The notes under the pieces: generated by a model
The model's input: only the letters and a program-made list of their open reading frames with translations
Database searches by the model: none
Told to the model about the DNA's origin: nothing
Made by a program: the position numbers and the translations under genes
Assembly: GCF_005938675.2 (NCBI RefSeq)
Contig: NZ_VCCH02000016.1
Coordinates: 53,462-117,461 of the forward strand
Direction of reading: 5' to 3'
Length of the DNA: 64,000 bases
Source of the DNA: Mycobacterium sp. KBS0706
GTDB taxonomy: Bacteria; Pseudomonadota; Alphaproteobacteria; DSM-16000; Inquilinaceae
Shown: positions 1 to 9,399 of the stretch, piece by piece
Position numbering within the stretch: the stretch's first letter is position 1
Layout: each line of letters begins with the position of its first letter

Positions 1-1
1 T

Positions 2-988
2 GCCGCAGCCGCCGAGCAGCTCGGCTATATCCCGAACGCCGCGGCACGCAGCCTGCGGGCCGGCAAATCCAGGACCGTCATGGCCGCCCTGCCGGGCCCG
101 AGCATCGTCTTCGGCACCGCCCAGATCATTCCGGCGGTGTTGCAGAGCCTGTCCGCCACCCTGGCGGAGAACGGCTTCGACCTCATCTTCTCCAACCGCG
201 ACTCCGCGGCCGCCGAGCGGCACATCCTCGGCCAGGCCTTCGACGGCTCGGTGCGCGGGGTGGTCGTCCTGGGGGCGGCGCCCCTGCCGTCCTACGGCCG
301 CCGGTGCCTCATCGACGCGGAGATCCCGGTCGTGTCGCTGCTGCTGGATCGCAGCGCCGACGGCATCCCGAGCGTGATCACCAACGACCGCGAAGCGATG
401 CAGGAGGGCGCGCTTCACCTGATCGCCCTCGGCCACCGGTCGTTCCTCTATGTCGCCGGCGAGGCCGGCAACTACCACGAGATCGAGCGCTACTCCGGCC
501 TGCTCGACGCCCTGGCGACGGCGGGACTCTCCGAAACGGCCGTGATCCGGCACGGAGGCCGCCTCGGCTTCAACGAGGGCCTGCGCAACGGCGTCGAGGC
601 GGCGCAGGCGTATCTGAAGATGAAGAGACGCCCGAGCGCGGCGATCTGCTGCGCCGACGATGCCGCGATCTCGTTCATCGCCACGGTCCAGTCGCACGGC
701 GTCGCAGTGCCCGGCGACGTCTCCGTCGTCGGCTTCGACGGGGCCGCGATCGGCGCGTTCTGCGATCCGCCCCTGACGACGCTGGCGCAGCCGACCCACG
801 ATATCGGCGCCCGCGGCGCGGCGATCATGCTGCAGCTCGCCGACGGGGCCTGTGGCGCCCCGCCACTGAAGACAACGCTGTCGAGCCGGCTGCTCCTGCG
901 GGCCAGCACGGGCGCTGCCGGCGGAGCGCCCGGAAATCCCGGCGCCCCCTACCCGGCCCGGGGCGTCCGGCCGAAGCGGCGCTTGTAG
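2..988 (+). CDS. LacI-family transcriptional regulator (5' end outside window)
   Basis: A LacI/GalR-type repressor or activator that would bind DNA and sense a small ligand, probably a sugar or related carbon source. The 328 visible residues open with the end of the DNA-binding region (a GYIPNAAARSLRAGKS stretch typical of the last HTH helix and hinge) and continue into a periplasmic-binding-protein-like ligand domain with a clear VSVVGFDG motif near residue 245. The N-terminal helix-turn-helix lies before base 1. Its last 40 bases overlap the 3' end of the convergent AraC-type gene. The target genes are not visible, so the ligand is unknown. Family assignment is firm. Confidence 0.9.
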   Translation, partial: AAAAEQLGYIPNAAARSLRAGKSRTVMAALPGPSIVFGTAQIIPAVLQSLSATLAENGFDLIFSNRDSAAAERHILGQAFDGSVRGVVVLGAAPLPSYGRRCLIDAEIPVVSLLLDRSADGIPSVITNDREAMQEGALHLIALGHRSFLYVAGEAGNYHEIERYSGLLDALATAGLSETAVIRHGGRLGFNEGLRNGVEAAQAYLKMKRRPSAAICCADDAAISFIATVQSHGVAVPGDVSVVGFDGAAIGAFCDPPLTTLAQPTHDIGARGAAIMLQLADGACGAPPLKTTLSSRLLLRASTGAAGGAPGNPGAPYPARGVRPKRRL

Positions 989-1854
989 TTGCGGTAGAAG
1001 GTCGACGCGTTGGTGAAGCCGTGGTCCCGGATCACGCTGGCCATCTTCTGTCCGCCGGCCTCGATGACCCGATGCGCCGCCTCCAGCCGCGCGGCCATGA
1101 TCATGTCGTGCAGCGAGGCGCCGCTTTCGCCGATGAGCGCGTAGAGCTTCCGCTTCGAGATGCCGAATTCCCGCGCGATCAGGTCGGCCCCCAGCAGCGG
1201 ATGCTTCACGTGGCTCTCGATGAAGAGCTGGATCCGGTGGAGCGGCCGCAGCGCCTCGGGCTCCGCCGCATCCGCCTGCTGCACATAGTCCCTGATCGCC
1301 CGGCGGATGTAGTCGAAGATCGGCATTCGCGCCGCGAGCGGCTCGTCCGTCCCCACCCCTTTGACGATCAGCCGCACGTGATTGGAGACGTAGCGCGCCA
1401 GCATGCCGCTGGCCAGGGCGATGCAGCCGGTCATCCGGCGCAGCTCGGGCAGGCTGGGCGCCGCGATGTGCAGCCAGTCGACCATATGACGCCCGCCGCC
1501 GCCGCCGGCCAGCTGCAGCTCGAAACCCCGGTCGCCGTCGATGGCGACGACGGTGCCGGACGCGAGAGCGCAGCGTTGCTGCCCGATGAGCAGCAGGCAA
1601 TCGCTCCAGGGCACCAGGACGAGATAGTGGTCGCCGAGCCGGGCGGAGCCTCCGGCCGGCCGGCGGATCACGCCGGGGCCGGAGCGGATCTGGACGGCCC
1701 TGTGCCTGCCGACGACGCCGAACAGCAGCTTGGCAGGCCCGGACTGGTTTCCCAGCGGCTCCAGCGAGGCATCGAGCAGCGGCTGACACAGCCGGCGGCA
1801 GTGCTCGTCCGGTCCAGCGCAAAGGATGGAGCCACAGGCAGAACTCTCTTGCAT
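949..1854 (-). CDS. AraC-family transcriptional regulator
   Basis: A 301-residue regulator with an N-terminal sensing domain and a C-terminal AraC/XylS double helix-turn-helix. The C-terminal 100 residues carry the family hallmarks: a first HTH around FGISKRKLYALI and a second with HGFTNASTFYRNYKRRFGRTPR. The N-terminal half holds a DWLHIA motif shared with the other AraC-type protein at 2767-3747, so the two are paralogues. They are transcribed divergently from a 912-bp spacer. The 3' end overlaps the LacI-type gene by 40 bases in convergent orientation. The target and inducer cannot be read from the sequence. Confidence 0.9.
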   Translation of the reverse strand: MQESSACGSILCAGPDEHCRRLCQPLLDASLEPLGNQSGPAKLLFGVVGRHRAVQIRSGPGVIRRPAGGSARLGDHYLVLVPWSDCLLLIGQQRCALASGTVVAIDGDRGFELQLAGGGGGRHMVDWLHIAAPSLPELRRMTGCIALASGMLARYVSNHVRLIVKGVGTDEPLAARMPIFDYIRRAIRDYVQQADAAEPEALRPLHRIQLFIESHVKHPLLGADLIAREFGISKRKLYALIGESGASLHDMIMAARLEAAHRVIEAGGQKMASVIRDHGFTNASTFYRNYKRRFGRTPRAG

Positions 1855-2766
1855 ATCCCAATATCTGCAGCGTTGTTCATGCGGCGCGATCGCTCGGGTC
1901 TTGCATTAGGACTTTGTTCTCACGAAGAGCATAGAACCACTCCCGCGCATGCATCGCAGCGTCGATATCAGGAACGATCCCACGACGAGTGCACGCGGCC
2001 AACGGCCACCCGGCATCCGGCGAAGGAGCGCCTCAGTCGGCCCGAGTGTCCGATGTTCAATTGCGGATGCGAAGCAGCTTCACACAATCCATCAGACCGG
2101 CGCCTCAGACTTATGCCTCGCCCAATGGTCGGATACCTAAACGTGCTGAATTTGAATCACAATATTTTTCTTGAGGTGCAGCAGATCGAAATATTTTTTC
2201 ATTTTGAATTACAGAAAGACATTGGGTACCGAAAAATGGAACTGGCGGAACGTCGCATCTCCCCGCCCTCTTGCACTGCTCGTCGAGGCATGGTCACGTT
2301 GTCAGTGGGAACGTTCCGAGGCAAAAGGATCTGCGCGAACGGCCGAGGGGTGCATGGATCGCTCACAAATGTCTTTCATATACATAAAAATCCAATCGAG
2401 ACGATCGCGTGAGGATGGACCTTCGTCCAAAGCATGAGATGTCGCGGCCGGCCCTCCGGAGCGCCCGTGGCCGCTACGCAAGCGGCCCGCCGCGGCAGCC
2501 GCATGCTCGCGAACGCCGGAATTCCGATCTCCCGGACGCCGGCGGGCTCAGCGGGCGCAGCCCTCGCCCGGCCGCGCCAGACGATAATGTCCTGCATAAA
2601 TTGATATCACATCTGCGCGGGACGACATCCCAAGTCGTGCCAACCGGCCCGGCAAGCCCGCTATATCGGATGCGTGCATGCTGATCCGGCCTCTCGCGCC
2701 GCCCGAACGGCCGCGGAGACGGGAGCCGCCCCTCCGACCCTCCTGCCATTTCGGTGATGCAAGACG
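1855..2766. other. 912-bp divergent intergenic region between two AraC-type genes
   Basis: No convincing gene is present: the open frames here are short, lack ribosome-binding sites and do not resemble known families. The stretch from about 2140 to 2230 is clearly AT-rich against a GC-rich background (runs such as aatatttttc and aaatattttttcat), suggesting promoter or protein-binding DNA. Near the second AraC gene there is a short inverted repeat, ACGAC (2622-2626) and GTCGT (2634-2638). The region probably carries both AraC promoters and their operators, which is inference. Confidence 0.5.
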
Positions 2767-3747
2767 ATGGCCATCCCCCACCAAGCTGCCGCGGCCGGCC
2801 AGCGCGTCACGACATCCGGCGCGATGCTGTATGAAGGGGGTGTCGACTATTTCCGGTCGCAGTTCTGCCATCCGCTGCTGCACGCGGACTTCGTGCCGAC
2901 CACCGATGCGCCGTTCCGGGTCACGGCCAAGCTCGGCATCGTCGAAGACCATCGATCCCTGCGCCTTTACTGCACGCCGGGCATCCTCCGCCGCCGCAGC
3001 GGGCTCGGCTCCCCTGCCGCCGCGCACTCCCTGGTCATCGCCACCGGCAACAGCTGCGCGCTGCTGATCAAGGACCAGACCGTCCGGCTGAAACCGGGCG
3101 CGGCCGTCGTCATCGACGGCGGCTGCGATTTCGATCTGGTCCTGGAGAGGGATTCGGGCCGCTCCTGTCTCCTGGACTGGCTCCACATCGCCCAGGGCGC
3201 CTCGGCCGTCTTTCCCGGCCTGGAAACCTTCGCGGTGATCAGCAGCGAGGCGATCACGACCTATATCCGCTTCCACAACGAGCTGATGACCAGCGATCAG
3301 GGGACGGAGCTGACATCCATCCCGGAGGTTCCATCGTTCAACCACCTGGTCGAGATCATCCGCGCCTATCTGCTCGGGATGGCCCCGCCGAGGCCGCATG
3401 ACAAGGACCGGCTGCTGCATGAGCGGATCAAGCGGCACATCACCGAGAACCTGAGCAGCCGGGACCTCTCACCGGATTCCATCGCCCGGCATTTCGAGAT
3501 CTCGCCGCGAAAGCTCTACGGCCTGTTCGAGCGGATGGGCGCGTCCCTGCGCGAAACCATCACCACCCTGCGGCTGGAAGCCGCGCATCGCGATCTCGAG
3601 CTGGGCACCAGGAAGGTGGCGACCATCCTGCTCGACTACGGTTTCGGCAACGCGTCGACCTTCTACCGGCTGTACAAGAAGCATTTCGGCCGGCCGCCAC
3701 GGTCCGGCCGCGGCACGGCGGCGTCGGGCCAGCGGGCCCAGCCTTAG
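2767..3747 (+). CDS. AraC-family transcriptional regulator
   Basis: A 326-residue AraC/XylS-type regulator. The C-terminal part carries the double HTH (FEISPRKLYGLF, then YGFGNASTFYRLYKKHFGRPPR), and the N-terminal part is a variable sensing domain with the DWLHIA motif also found in the neighbour at 949-1854. Conservation between the two covers both domains, which points to duplication and divergence. The stop codon overlaps that of the convergent MORN-like gene by four bases. The Ser/Gly/Gln-rich last 15 residues look disordered. The inducer and regulon are unknown. Confidence 0.9.
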   Translation: MAIPHQAAAAGQRVTTSGAMLYEGGVDYFRSQFCHPLLHADFVPTTDAPFRVTAKLGIVEDHRSLRLYCTPGILRRRSGLGSPAAAHSLVIATGNSCALLIKDQTVRLKPGAAVVIDGGCDFDLVLERDSGRSCLLDWLHIAQGASAVFPGLETFAVISSEAITTYIRFHNELMTSDQGTELTSIPEVPSFNHLVEIIRAYLLGMAPPRPHDKDRLLHERIKRHITENLSSRDLSPDSIARHFEISPRKLYGLFERMGASLRETITTLRLEAAHRDLELGTRKVATILLDYGFGNASTFYRLYKKHFGRPPRSGRGTAASGQRAQP

Positions 3748-4361
3748 GCCCAGAGCAGCGCGACCGTCAGCACCACGGGCAGCCAGAATAGGCTGGCCAG
3801 GCACACGCCGACCACGATCGGCTCCGGCCGCATGATCTCGTCGCTCTGGCGGCGAGAGCGCAGCTCGCCCACGCACCGGCGGAGCAAGGTGCTCTCGTTC
3901 GTCGTGTCGAGCGGCCAGGGCGCCTCGGCCTCGGCCAGGAAGGATTCCGCGATGTCGGTGACCTCCTTGCCGCCGATCCACCATTGGGCGCGCCGCACGC
4001 CGCCGTCCTTCGTCCACTCGATGACGGCGGGCCCGCTGGTCCGGTGCCGGCGGTGATGCAGGTACCAGTGCTCGATGCGGCTGCCATCCCGGTTGTGGCG
4101 GACATAGGCAGGCCCATCGATGCGATGGGCGCCGTCCGCGCTGAACCACCATTCGGATTTCAGCGTTCCGTCGGGGCGATACACGGTCAGCGGCGGATCG
4201 AGAGGGTTGCCGGACACGTACCGGTCTTCCTGCGGGCCGGCGCCGCATGCATCGCCCGCCACGCCCCGCATGCCCTCCCGATGCGGAAAATACAGGACAT
4301 TGTCGTTGCCGGCTTCGCCGTATCGCTTCCGGTCTGAAATCTGCTCGGCGTCTCGATCCAT
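3744..4361 (-). CDS. MORN/YwqK-like repeat protein with C-terminal membrane segment
   Basis: A 205-residue protein of unknown function. The middle third has two or three repeats of the YwqK/MORN-variant type, in which an aromatic pair is followed by DG and GPA (for example SEWWFSADGAHRIDGPAYV and later RTSGPAVIEW, RAQWWIGGKEV). The last 25 residues form one hydrophobic segment, so the protein may be tail-anchored. ATG at 4361 has a GGGGA element just upstream; a GTG at 4412 in the same frame would add 17 residues. In other bacteria YwqK-type repeats occur in immunity- or antitoxin-like proteins, but no partner toxin is adjacent. Function should be left open. Confidence 0.6.
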   Translation of the reverse strand: MDRDAEQISDRKRYGEAGNDNVLYFPHREGMRGVAGDACGAGPQEDRYVSGNPLDPPLTVYRPDGTLKSEWWFSADGAHRIDGPAYVRHNRDGSRIEHWYLHHRRHRTSGPAVIEWTKDGGVRRAQWWIGGKEVTDIAESFLAEAEAPWPLDTTNESTLLRRCVGELRSRRQSDEIMRPEPIVVGVCLASLFWLPVVLTVALLWA

Positions 4362-4483
4362 GGTTCCCCGAACTCCACGCCGCCGGAATATGCGATGATT
4401 ATTCCTATCCACCGGCGTCGGGAGCCAAAGAGAACGATGTCCTGATCTCTGCAGATTGATTCATATTCCGCGCACCCGACCGA

Positions 4484-5107
4484 TCACCGCCGGTTGATGT
4501 GATGGTCGATCAACTGGCGCAGCGCCGCCGCGTCGCGGGCGCGGATGGCGGCGACCATGGCGTGGTGCTCCTGCGCGCTCAGGCGCAGTCCGGCCAGGGT
4601 GAACCAGCGGCCGGTGGTGCCGGACTGGCCGCGCTCGCGCATGTCGTGGATCAGCGCCGCCAGAACCGGGTTGCCGGCGATGTCGTAGAGCCGGCGGTGG
4701 AAGGCGTAGTTCAGCTCGGTCCGGGTCGGCGGGTCGGCGGTCTCGATCGCCTGCTCGAAGCGCCCGGCGATGCCGTCGAGCTCGACCAGGTCGGCCGCCG
4801 TCGCCCGCGCCACCACCGGCTCCGCCGCGCCGGTTTCCAGGATCGTCCGCACCGCCTTCAGATGCAGCAGCTCCTCCGGGTCCGGCGCCGCCACCCGGAA
4901 GCCGCTGTTGACCTTGTGCTCGACCAGCCGGCGATTCTTCAGCTCGACCAGCGCCTGCCGCACCTCGAAGCGGTTGGCTTCGTAGCGCTCCTGCAGGTCG
5001 ATCTGCTTCAGCCACTCCCCGGCCCGGTAGACGCCGTAGAGGATGTCGTCCCGGATCGCCTCGACCAGCGTCCCGACCCGCCCGTTATCCGTGTCCTGCC
5101 GCTTCAT
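4484..5107 (-). CDS. GntR-family regulator (FCD/FadR subfamily)
   Basis: A 207-residue regulator with an N-terminal winged helix (roughly residues 10-75, including the EANRFEVRQALVELKNRRLV recognition region) and a C-terminal all-helical FCD ligand domain (about 80-205, with AFHRRLYDIAGNPVL and the late metal-site histidines in QEHHAMV). Regulators of this subfamily usually respond to carboxylates. It is divergent from the hydrolase/transport block beginning at 5223, and an 18-bp perfect palindrome lies between them at 5193-5210. The natural inference is that it represses that block and perhaps itself. Confidence 0.92.
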   Translation of the reverse strand: MKRQDTDNGRVGTLVEAIRDDILYGVYRAGEWLKQIDLQERYEANRFEVRQALVELKNRRLVEHKVNSGFRVAAPDPEELLHLKAVRTILETGAAEPVVARATAADLVELDGIAGRFEQAIETADPPTRTELNYAFHRRLYDIAGNPVLAALIHDMRERGQSGTTGRWFTLAGLRLSAQEHHAMVAAIRARDAAALRQLIDHHINRR

Positions 5108-5192
5108 CGTTCTTCGTCGTTCCCCGTCCGCGCTTGAGGCCCTTGTAGCATGCCCGGTTGCCGTCCGCGATTTTGACGTCTATCGTCGCGGA

Positions 5193-5210
5193 AAAATTGG
5201 CGCCAATTTT
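5193..5210. promoter_or_regulatory. Perfect 18-bp palindrome, candidate GntR operator
   Basis: AAAATTGGCGCCAATTTT is an uninterrupted palindrome of nine base pairs per arm. It sits in the 115-bp gap between the divergent GntR gene and the hydrolase gene, one base before the GGAG ribosome-binding site of the latter. Size and position fit a dimeric winged-helix operator that would block transcription of 5223-8522. The binding protein is inferred from proximity. Confidence 0.6.
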
Positions 5211-5222
5211 GGAGCAAGCCGG

Positions 5223-6128
5223 ATGGCGGATGGCGGCGTGGCGAAGACCGGTGTCGAGACGGGCCCGGCGGCGGCCCCCGAAGCGATGGTGCGGCAGGCA
5301 TCGGCGGGTCCGCTGCGCACCGGCGTCACGCCGCTGCTGTCCTGCCGGGCCGATCCGCGTTTCGGCTACAGCCTCTTCGTCCCGCCGCGGCTGCGCGGCG
5401 GCAACCGGGTGCCGCTGCTGGTGGCGGTGCATGGCAGCCTGCGGGGCGTGGACTCTTGCCGCGACGCCTTTGCCGATTTCGTCCGCTGGCACGGCGCCGT
5501 GGTGCTGGCGCCGCTGTTCCCGGCCGATCCGCTCGGCGACGGCAACGAGGATGGCTACAAATACATGGTCGAGGGCGACATCCGGTACGACCGGCTGCTG
5601 CTGGCCATGGTGGCGGAGGCCGAGGCGCGCATCGGCCTGGGCTTCGACCGCTTCTGCCTGTTCGGCTTCTCCGGCGGCGCCCATTTCGCCCATCGCTTCC
5701 TGTACCTGCACCCGGAGCGGCTGCGGGCCGTCTCGGTCGGCGCCCCCGGGTCGGTCACGCTGATCGACCCGAAGCGGGACTGGTGGGTCGGCACCCGGGA
5801 CATCGAGCGGATCTTCGGCCAGGCCCCGGACCTGGAGGCGATGCGTCGCGTGCCGGTGCATCTGGCGATCGGCGACAGCGACCTGGAGACGGCGTCGATC
5901 ACCCATCGCCCGGGCAGCCGGCACTGGATGGCCGACGCCAACCGCGCCGGGGCCAACCGCATCGCCCGGCTGACCAGCCTGCGCCGCAACCTGCAGGCGC
6001 AGGGGCTGGCGGTGCGGCACGACATCATCCCCGGAGCCGCCCATGATCTCGCGGCGGTGGCGGAACGGGCGCGCGACTTCTTCCACGACGTGCTCGGCCC
6101 CGGCCGGGCAACCGCTTTCGGCGCATAG
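5223..6128 (+). CDS. Alpha/beta hydrolase
   Basis: A 301-residue serine hydrolase of the alpha/beta fold, resembling polyhydroxybutyrate-depolymerase/esterase-like enzymes. A first strand with the VAVHGS oxyanion-hole region, a GFSGGAH nucleophile elbow, a later acidic region (GDSDLETAS) and a GAAHDL histidine complete a plausible catalytic triad. No signal peptide is seen, so it is probably cytoplasmic. ATG 5223 has GGAG eight bases upstream; a longer open frame to 5043 runs through the operator and the GntR start and is rejected. It is followed 22 bases later by a solute-binding protein gene, so its substrate is probably taken up by that system. Confidence 0.8.
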   Translation: MADGGVAKTGVETGPAAAPEAMVRQASAGPLRTGVTPLLSCRADPRFGYSLFVPPRLRGGNRVPLLVAVHGSLRGVDSCRDAFADFVRWHGAVVLAPLFPADPLGDGNEDGYKYMVEGDIRYDRLLLAMVAEAEARIGLGFDRFCLFGFSGGAHFAHRFLYLHPERLRAVSVGAPGSVTLIDPKRDWWVGTRDIERIFGQAPDLEAMRRVPVHLAIGDSDLETASITHRPGSRHWMADANRAGANRIARLTSLRRNLQAQGLAVRHDIIPGAAHDLAAVAERARDFFHDVLGPGRATAFGA

Positions 6129-6150
6129 CCACAAAAGGACAGGGGGCAGA

Positions 6151-7695
6151 ATGAACCGGCTCATGCTTCTGGCCGCGGCGGCGGCGCTGGCGGCGGTCCC
6201 CGCCGCGGCCGAGACGCCGCGCGGCGGCACCATCAGCACCGTGCTGTCGGCCGATATCCGCAGCATCAATCCCGGCGTCGACCGCGACGGCGCCACCGAC
6301 ATCGTGCACCAGCACATCGTCGAGGGGCTGGTCGGGTTCCGCGAGGACCTGGAGGTCGGGCCGATGCTGGCCGAACGCTGGGACCTGTCGGACGACGGCA
6401 GGACCTACACCTTCCACCTGCGCCGCGGGGTGAAGTTCCAGAACGGCGCGACCATGACCTCGGCCGAGGTGAAATGGTCCTGGGACCGGCTGATGGATCC
6501 GGCGACCAAATGGCGCTGCCGCGACGTCTACACCGGCGACAACGGGCTGAAGGTCGAGAGCGTGACGGCGCCGGATGCGGACACCGTGGTCTATGTGCTG
6601 GACCGGCCGAGCGCCGGCTTCCTATACAACCTGGCGCGGATGGATTGCGGCGGCACGCCGGCGCTGCACCCGTCCTCGGTCAAGCCGGACGGCAGCTGGG
6701 ACAAGCCGGTCGGCACCGGCCCCTTCATCCTGTCGGACTGGCGGCCCGGCCAGTATATCGAGCTGACCCGCTTCGACGGCTACACCCCGCGCGACGACGC
6801 CATGAGCGGCTATATCGGCCGCAAGGAGGTGTTCGTCGACAAGGTCCGCTTCAACATCATGCCGGATGCGGCGGCGAAGCTGACGGCGCTGCAGGCCGGC
6901 GCGCTGGACACCGCGCCGCTGGAATCGCAGGACCGGATCCAGATCCAGGACAACCCGGACTTCGCGGTACAGTCCAGCATCACCCCGGGCTGGGAGGCGA
7001 TGATCCTGCACTCCGAGGACCCGGTGCTGCAGGACAAGCGGGTGCGGCAGGCGATCGTGATGGCGCTGGACCGCGCCGCCATCGCCGAGGCCGTCACCTT
7101 CGGCGGCTCGAAATTCTCGGCGACGCCGGTGCCGGAGTTCAGCCCCTACCACTCCCAGGCCCAGACCGACGCCCTGCCCTACGATCCGGAGAAGGCCAAG
7201 GCCCTGCTGGCCGAGGCCGGCTACAAGGGCCAGCGCATCGTCCTGACCGCGAACAAACGCTACGCCGAGATGTATGATTGCGGCGTGCTGATGCAGGACA
7301 TGCTGCGCAGCGTCGGGCTGAATGTCGAGCTCGAGGTGCTGGAATGGACGGCGCAGCTGGACGCCTACCAGACCGGCAAGTTCCAGACCCAGTCCTTCTC
7401 CTACTCGCCGCGGCTGGACCCGCTGGGCCAGTGGGAGCGGATCATCGGGCCGCAGCCGCGCAAGATCTGGAAGGATCCCCGCGCCATCGACCTGCTGGCC
7501 CAGGCCAACGCCACCACCGACCGGGCGCAGATGCAGGCGGTGCTGGACCAGATCGGCCGGCTGTTCACCGAGGAGGCGCCGGCCGCCAGCCTGTACCTGC
7601 ACGCCTCCGACTACGCCGTGGCCAAGCGGATCCAGGGCTTCAAGGTGTGGCCGGCCGACGCGCCGCGCTACTGGAACGTCTGGGTGACGAAATGA
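6151..7695 (+). CDS. ABC transporter substrate-binding protein, family 5
   Basis: A 514-residue periplasmic solute-binding protein of the peptide/nickel/opine family (SBP_bac_5). It starts with a clear signal peptide (MNRLMLLAAAAALAAVPAAA, cleaved before ETP) and carries the family signature with LAERWDLSDDGRTYTFHLR followed by KFQNG. A purine-rich AGGGGG lies upstream of the ATG at 6151. Family 5 proteins normally sit beside two permease and two ATPase genes, but none follow: the next gene overlaps its stop and encodes a carbon-nitrogen hydrolase. The permease must be encoded elsewhere or shared. Confidence 0.9.
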   Translation: MNRLMLLAAAAALAAVPAAAETPRGGTISTVLSADIRSINPGVDRDGATDIVHQHIVEGLVGFREDLEVGPMLAERWDLSDDGRTYTFHLRRGVKFQNGATMTSAEVKWSWDRLMDPATKWRCRDVYTGDNGLKVESVTAPDADTVVYVLDRPSAGFLYNLARMDCGGTPALHPSSVKPDGSWDKPVGTGPFILSDWRPGQYIELTRFDGYTPRDDAMSGYIGRKEVFVDKVRFNIMPDAAAKLTALQAGALDTAPLESQDRIQIQDNPDFAVQSSITPGWEAMILHSEDPVLQDKRVRQAIVMALDRAAIAEAVTFGGSKFSATPVPEFSPYHSQAQTDALPYDPEKAKALLAEAGYKGQRIVLTANKRYAEMYDCGVLMQDMLRSVGLNVELEVLEWTAQLDAYQTGKFQTQSFSYSPRLDPLGQWERIIGPQPRKIWKDPRAIDLLAQANATTDRAQMQAVLDQIGRLFTEEAPAASLYLHASDYAVAKRIQGFKVWPADAPRYWNVWVTK

Positions 7696-8522
7696 CCGTG
7701 ATCCGGGCCGCCTGCATCCAGTTGAACGTCGGCCCGGAGGTCGGCCCCAACCTCGCCGCCGCCGGCGCCCTGATCCGCGACGCCGCTTCGCGCGGGGCGA
7801 CACTGATCGCCCTGCCGGAGGTGGCGGATGCGATCATCGAGGATCCGAGGCTGCTGCGGGAGTGGGCACAGCCCGAGGAGCGGCACGAGGCGCTGGCCGG
7901 CTATCGCGCCCTGGCGCTGGAAACCGGGACGGCGCTGCTGCTCGGCTCTGTCGTCGTGCGCGCCGAGGGGCCGCGCTTCGCCAACCGGTCCTATCTGCTG
8001 GGCCCCGACGGCGCGGTGCTGGCGCGCTACGACAAGATCCACCTCTACGACGCCGATTTGCCGGACGGCGAGGTGCATCGCGAGAGCGCGCAGTTCGCGC
8101 CCGGCGGCACCGGGGTGGTGGCGCGGCTGCCCGGCGGCGGCCGGCTGGGGCTGACCATCTGCTACGACCTGCGCTTCCCGCAGCTGCACCGCGCTTTGGC
8201 CAAGGCGGGGGCGGAGATCCTGGCGGTGCCATCAGCCTTCGCCTGCGCCACCGGCGCCGCCCATTGGCAGGTGCTGCTGCAGGCCCGAGCGATCGAGACC
8301 GGCTGCTTCGTCCTGGCCCCGGCCCAGACCGGCACGCACCATTTGGGCCGCCGCACCTGGGGCCATTCGCTGATCGTGTCGCCCTGGGGCGAGGTGCTGG
8401 CCGATGCCGGGACCGAGGTCGGGCTGGTGCTGGCCGATCTCGACCTCGACCAGGTCCGCGCCGCCCGCGCGGCCCTGCCGACGTTGAGCCATGACCGACT
8501 GTTCGAGGTGATGGAGGCCTGA
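7692..8522 (+). CDS. Carbon-nitrogen hydrolase (nitrilase superfamily)
   Basis: A 276-residue amidase/nitrilase-fold enzyme that would hydrolyse a C-N bond in an amide or nitrile. The catalytic triad is visible: Glu in LIALPEV, Lys in RYDKIHLYD and Cys in the TICYDLRFPQ motif. Length and motifs match the Nit1/Nit2-like branch of amidases. The ATG overlaps the stop of the solute-binding gene (ATGA), indicating translational coupling. With the hydrolase at 5223 and the GntR regulator it suggests uptake and breakdown of an amide- or ester-containing compound. The exact substrate is unknown, and deaminated-glutathione amidase (Nit1) is the main alternative. Confidence 0.85.
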   Translation: MTVIRAACIQLNVGPEVGPNLAAAGALIRDAASRGATLIALPEVADAIIEDPRLLREWAQPEERHEALAGYRALALETGTALLLGSVVVRAEGPRFANRSYLLGPDGAVLARYDKIHLYDADLPDGEVHRESAQFAPGGTGVVARLPGGGRLGLTICYDLRFPQLHRALAKAGAEILAVPSAFACATGAAHWQVLLQARAIETGCFVLAPAQTGTHHLGRRTWGHSLIVSPWGEVLADAGTEVGLVLADLDLDQVRAARAALPTLSHDRLFEVMEA

Positions 8523-8547
8523 GCGTTTCCTCGCTGCAGACAGGCGG

Positions 8548-9326
<779 letters not shown>

Positions 9327-9331
9327 GGCTC

Positions 9332-9388
9332 GACCTCCTACAGGTCAAGCCATCATAGCACAGCCGTAGTGTCAACGTCATTACGTTG
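9332..9388 (-). promoter_or_regulatory. Two short inverted repeats upstream of the toxin-antitoxin genes
   Basis: GACCT (9332-9336) and AGGTC (9342-9346) form a 5-bp inverted repeat covering the ribosome-binding site. CAACGT (9373-9378) and ACGTTG (9383-9388) form a 6-bp inverted repeat in the likely promoter. Ribbon-helix-helix antitoxins commonly bind such sites to repress their own operon. Occupancy here is inferred. Confidence 0.4.
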
Positions 9389-9399
9389 CGTGCGGCGCC

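Noticed and set aside
2171..2437. 88-codon frame between the AraC genes
   Set aside because: No ribosome-binding site, no motif and an AT-rich part typical of regulatory DNA.
5085..6317. Minus-strand 410-codon frame over the hydrolase gene
   Set aside because: The hydrolase motifs, signal peptide of the next gene and ribosome-binding site lie on the plus strand.
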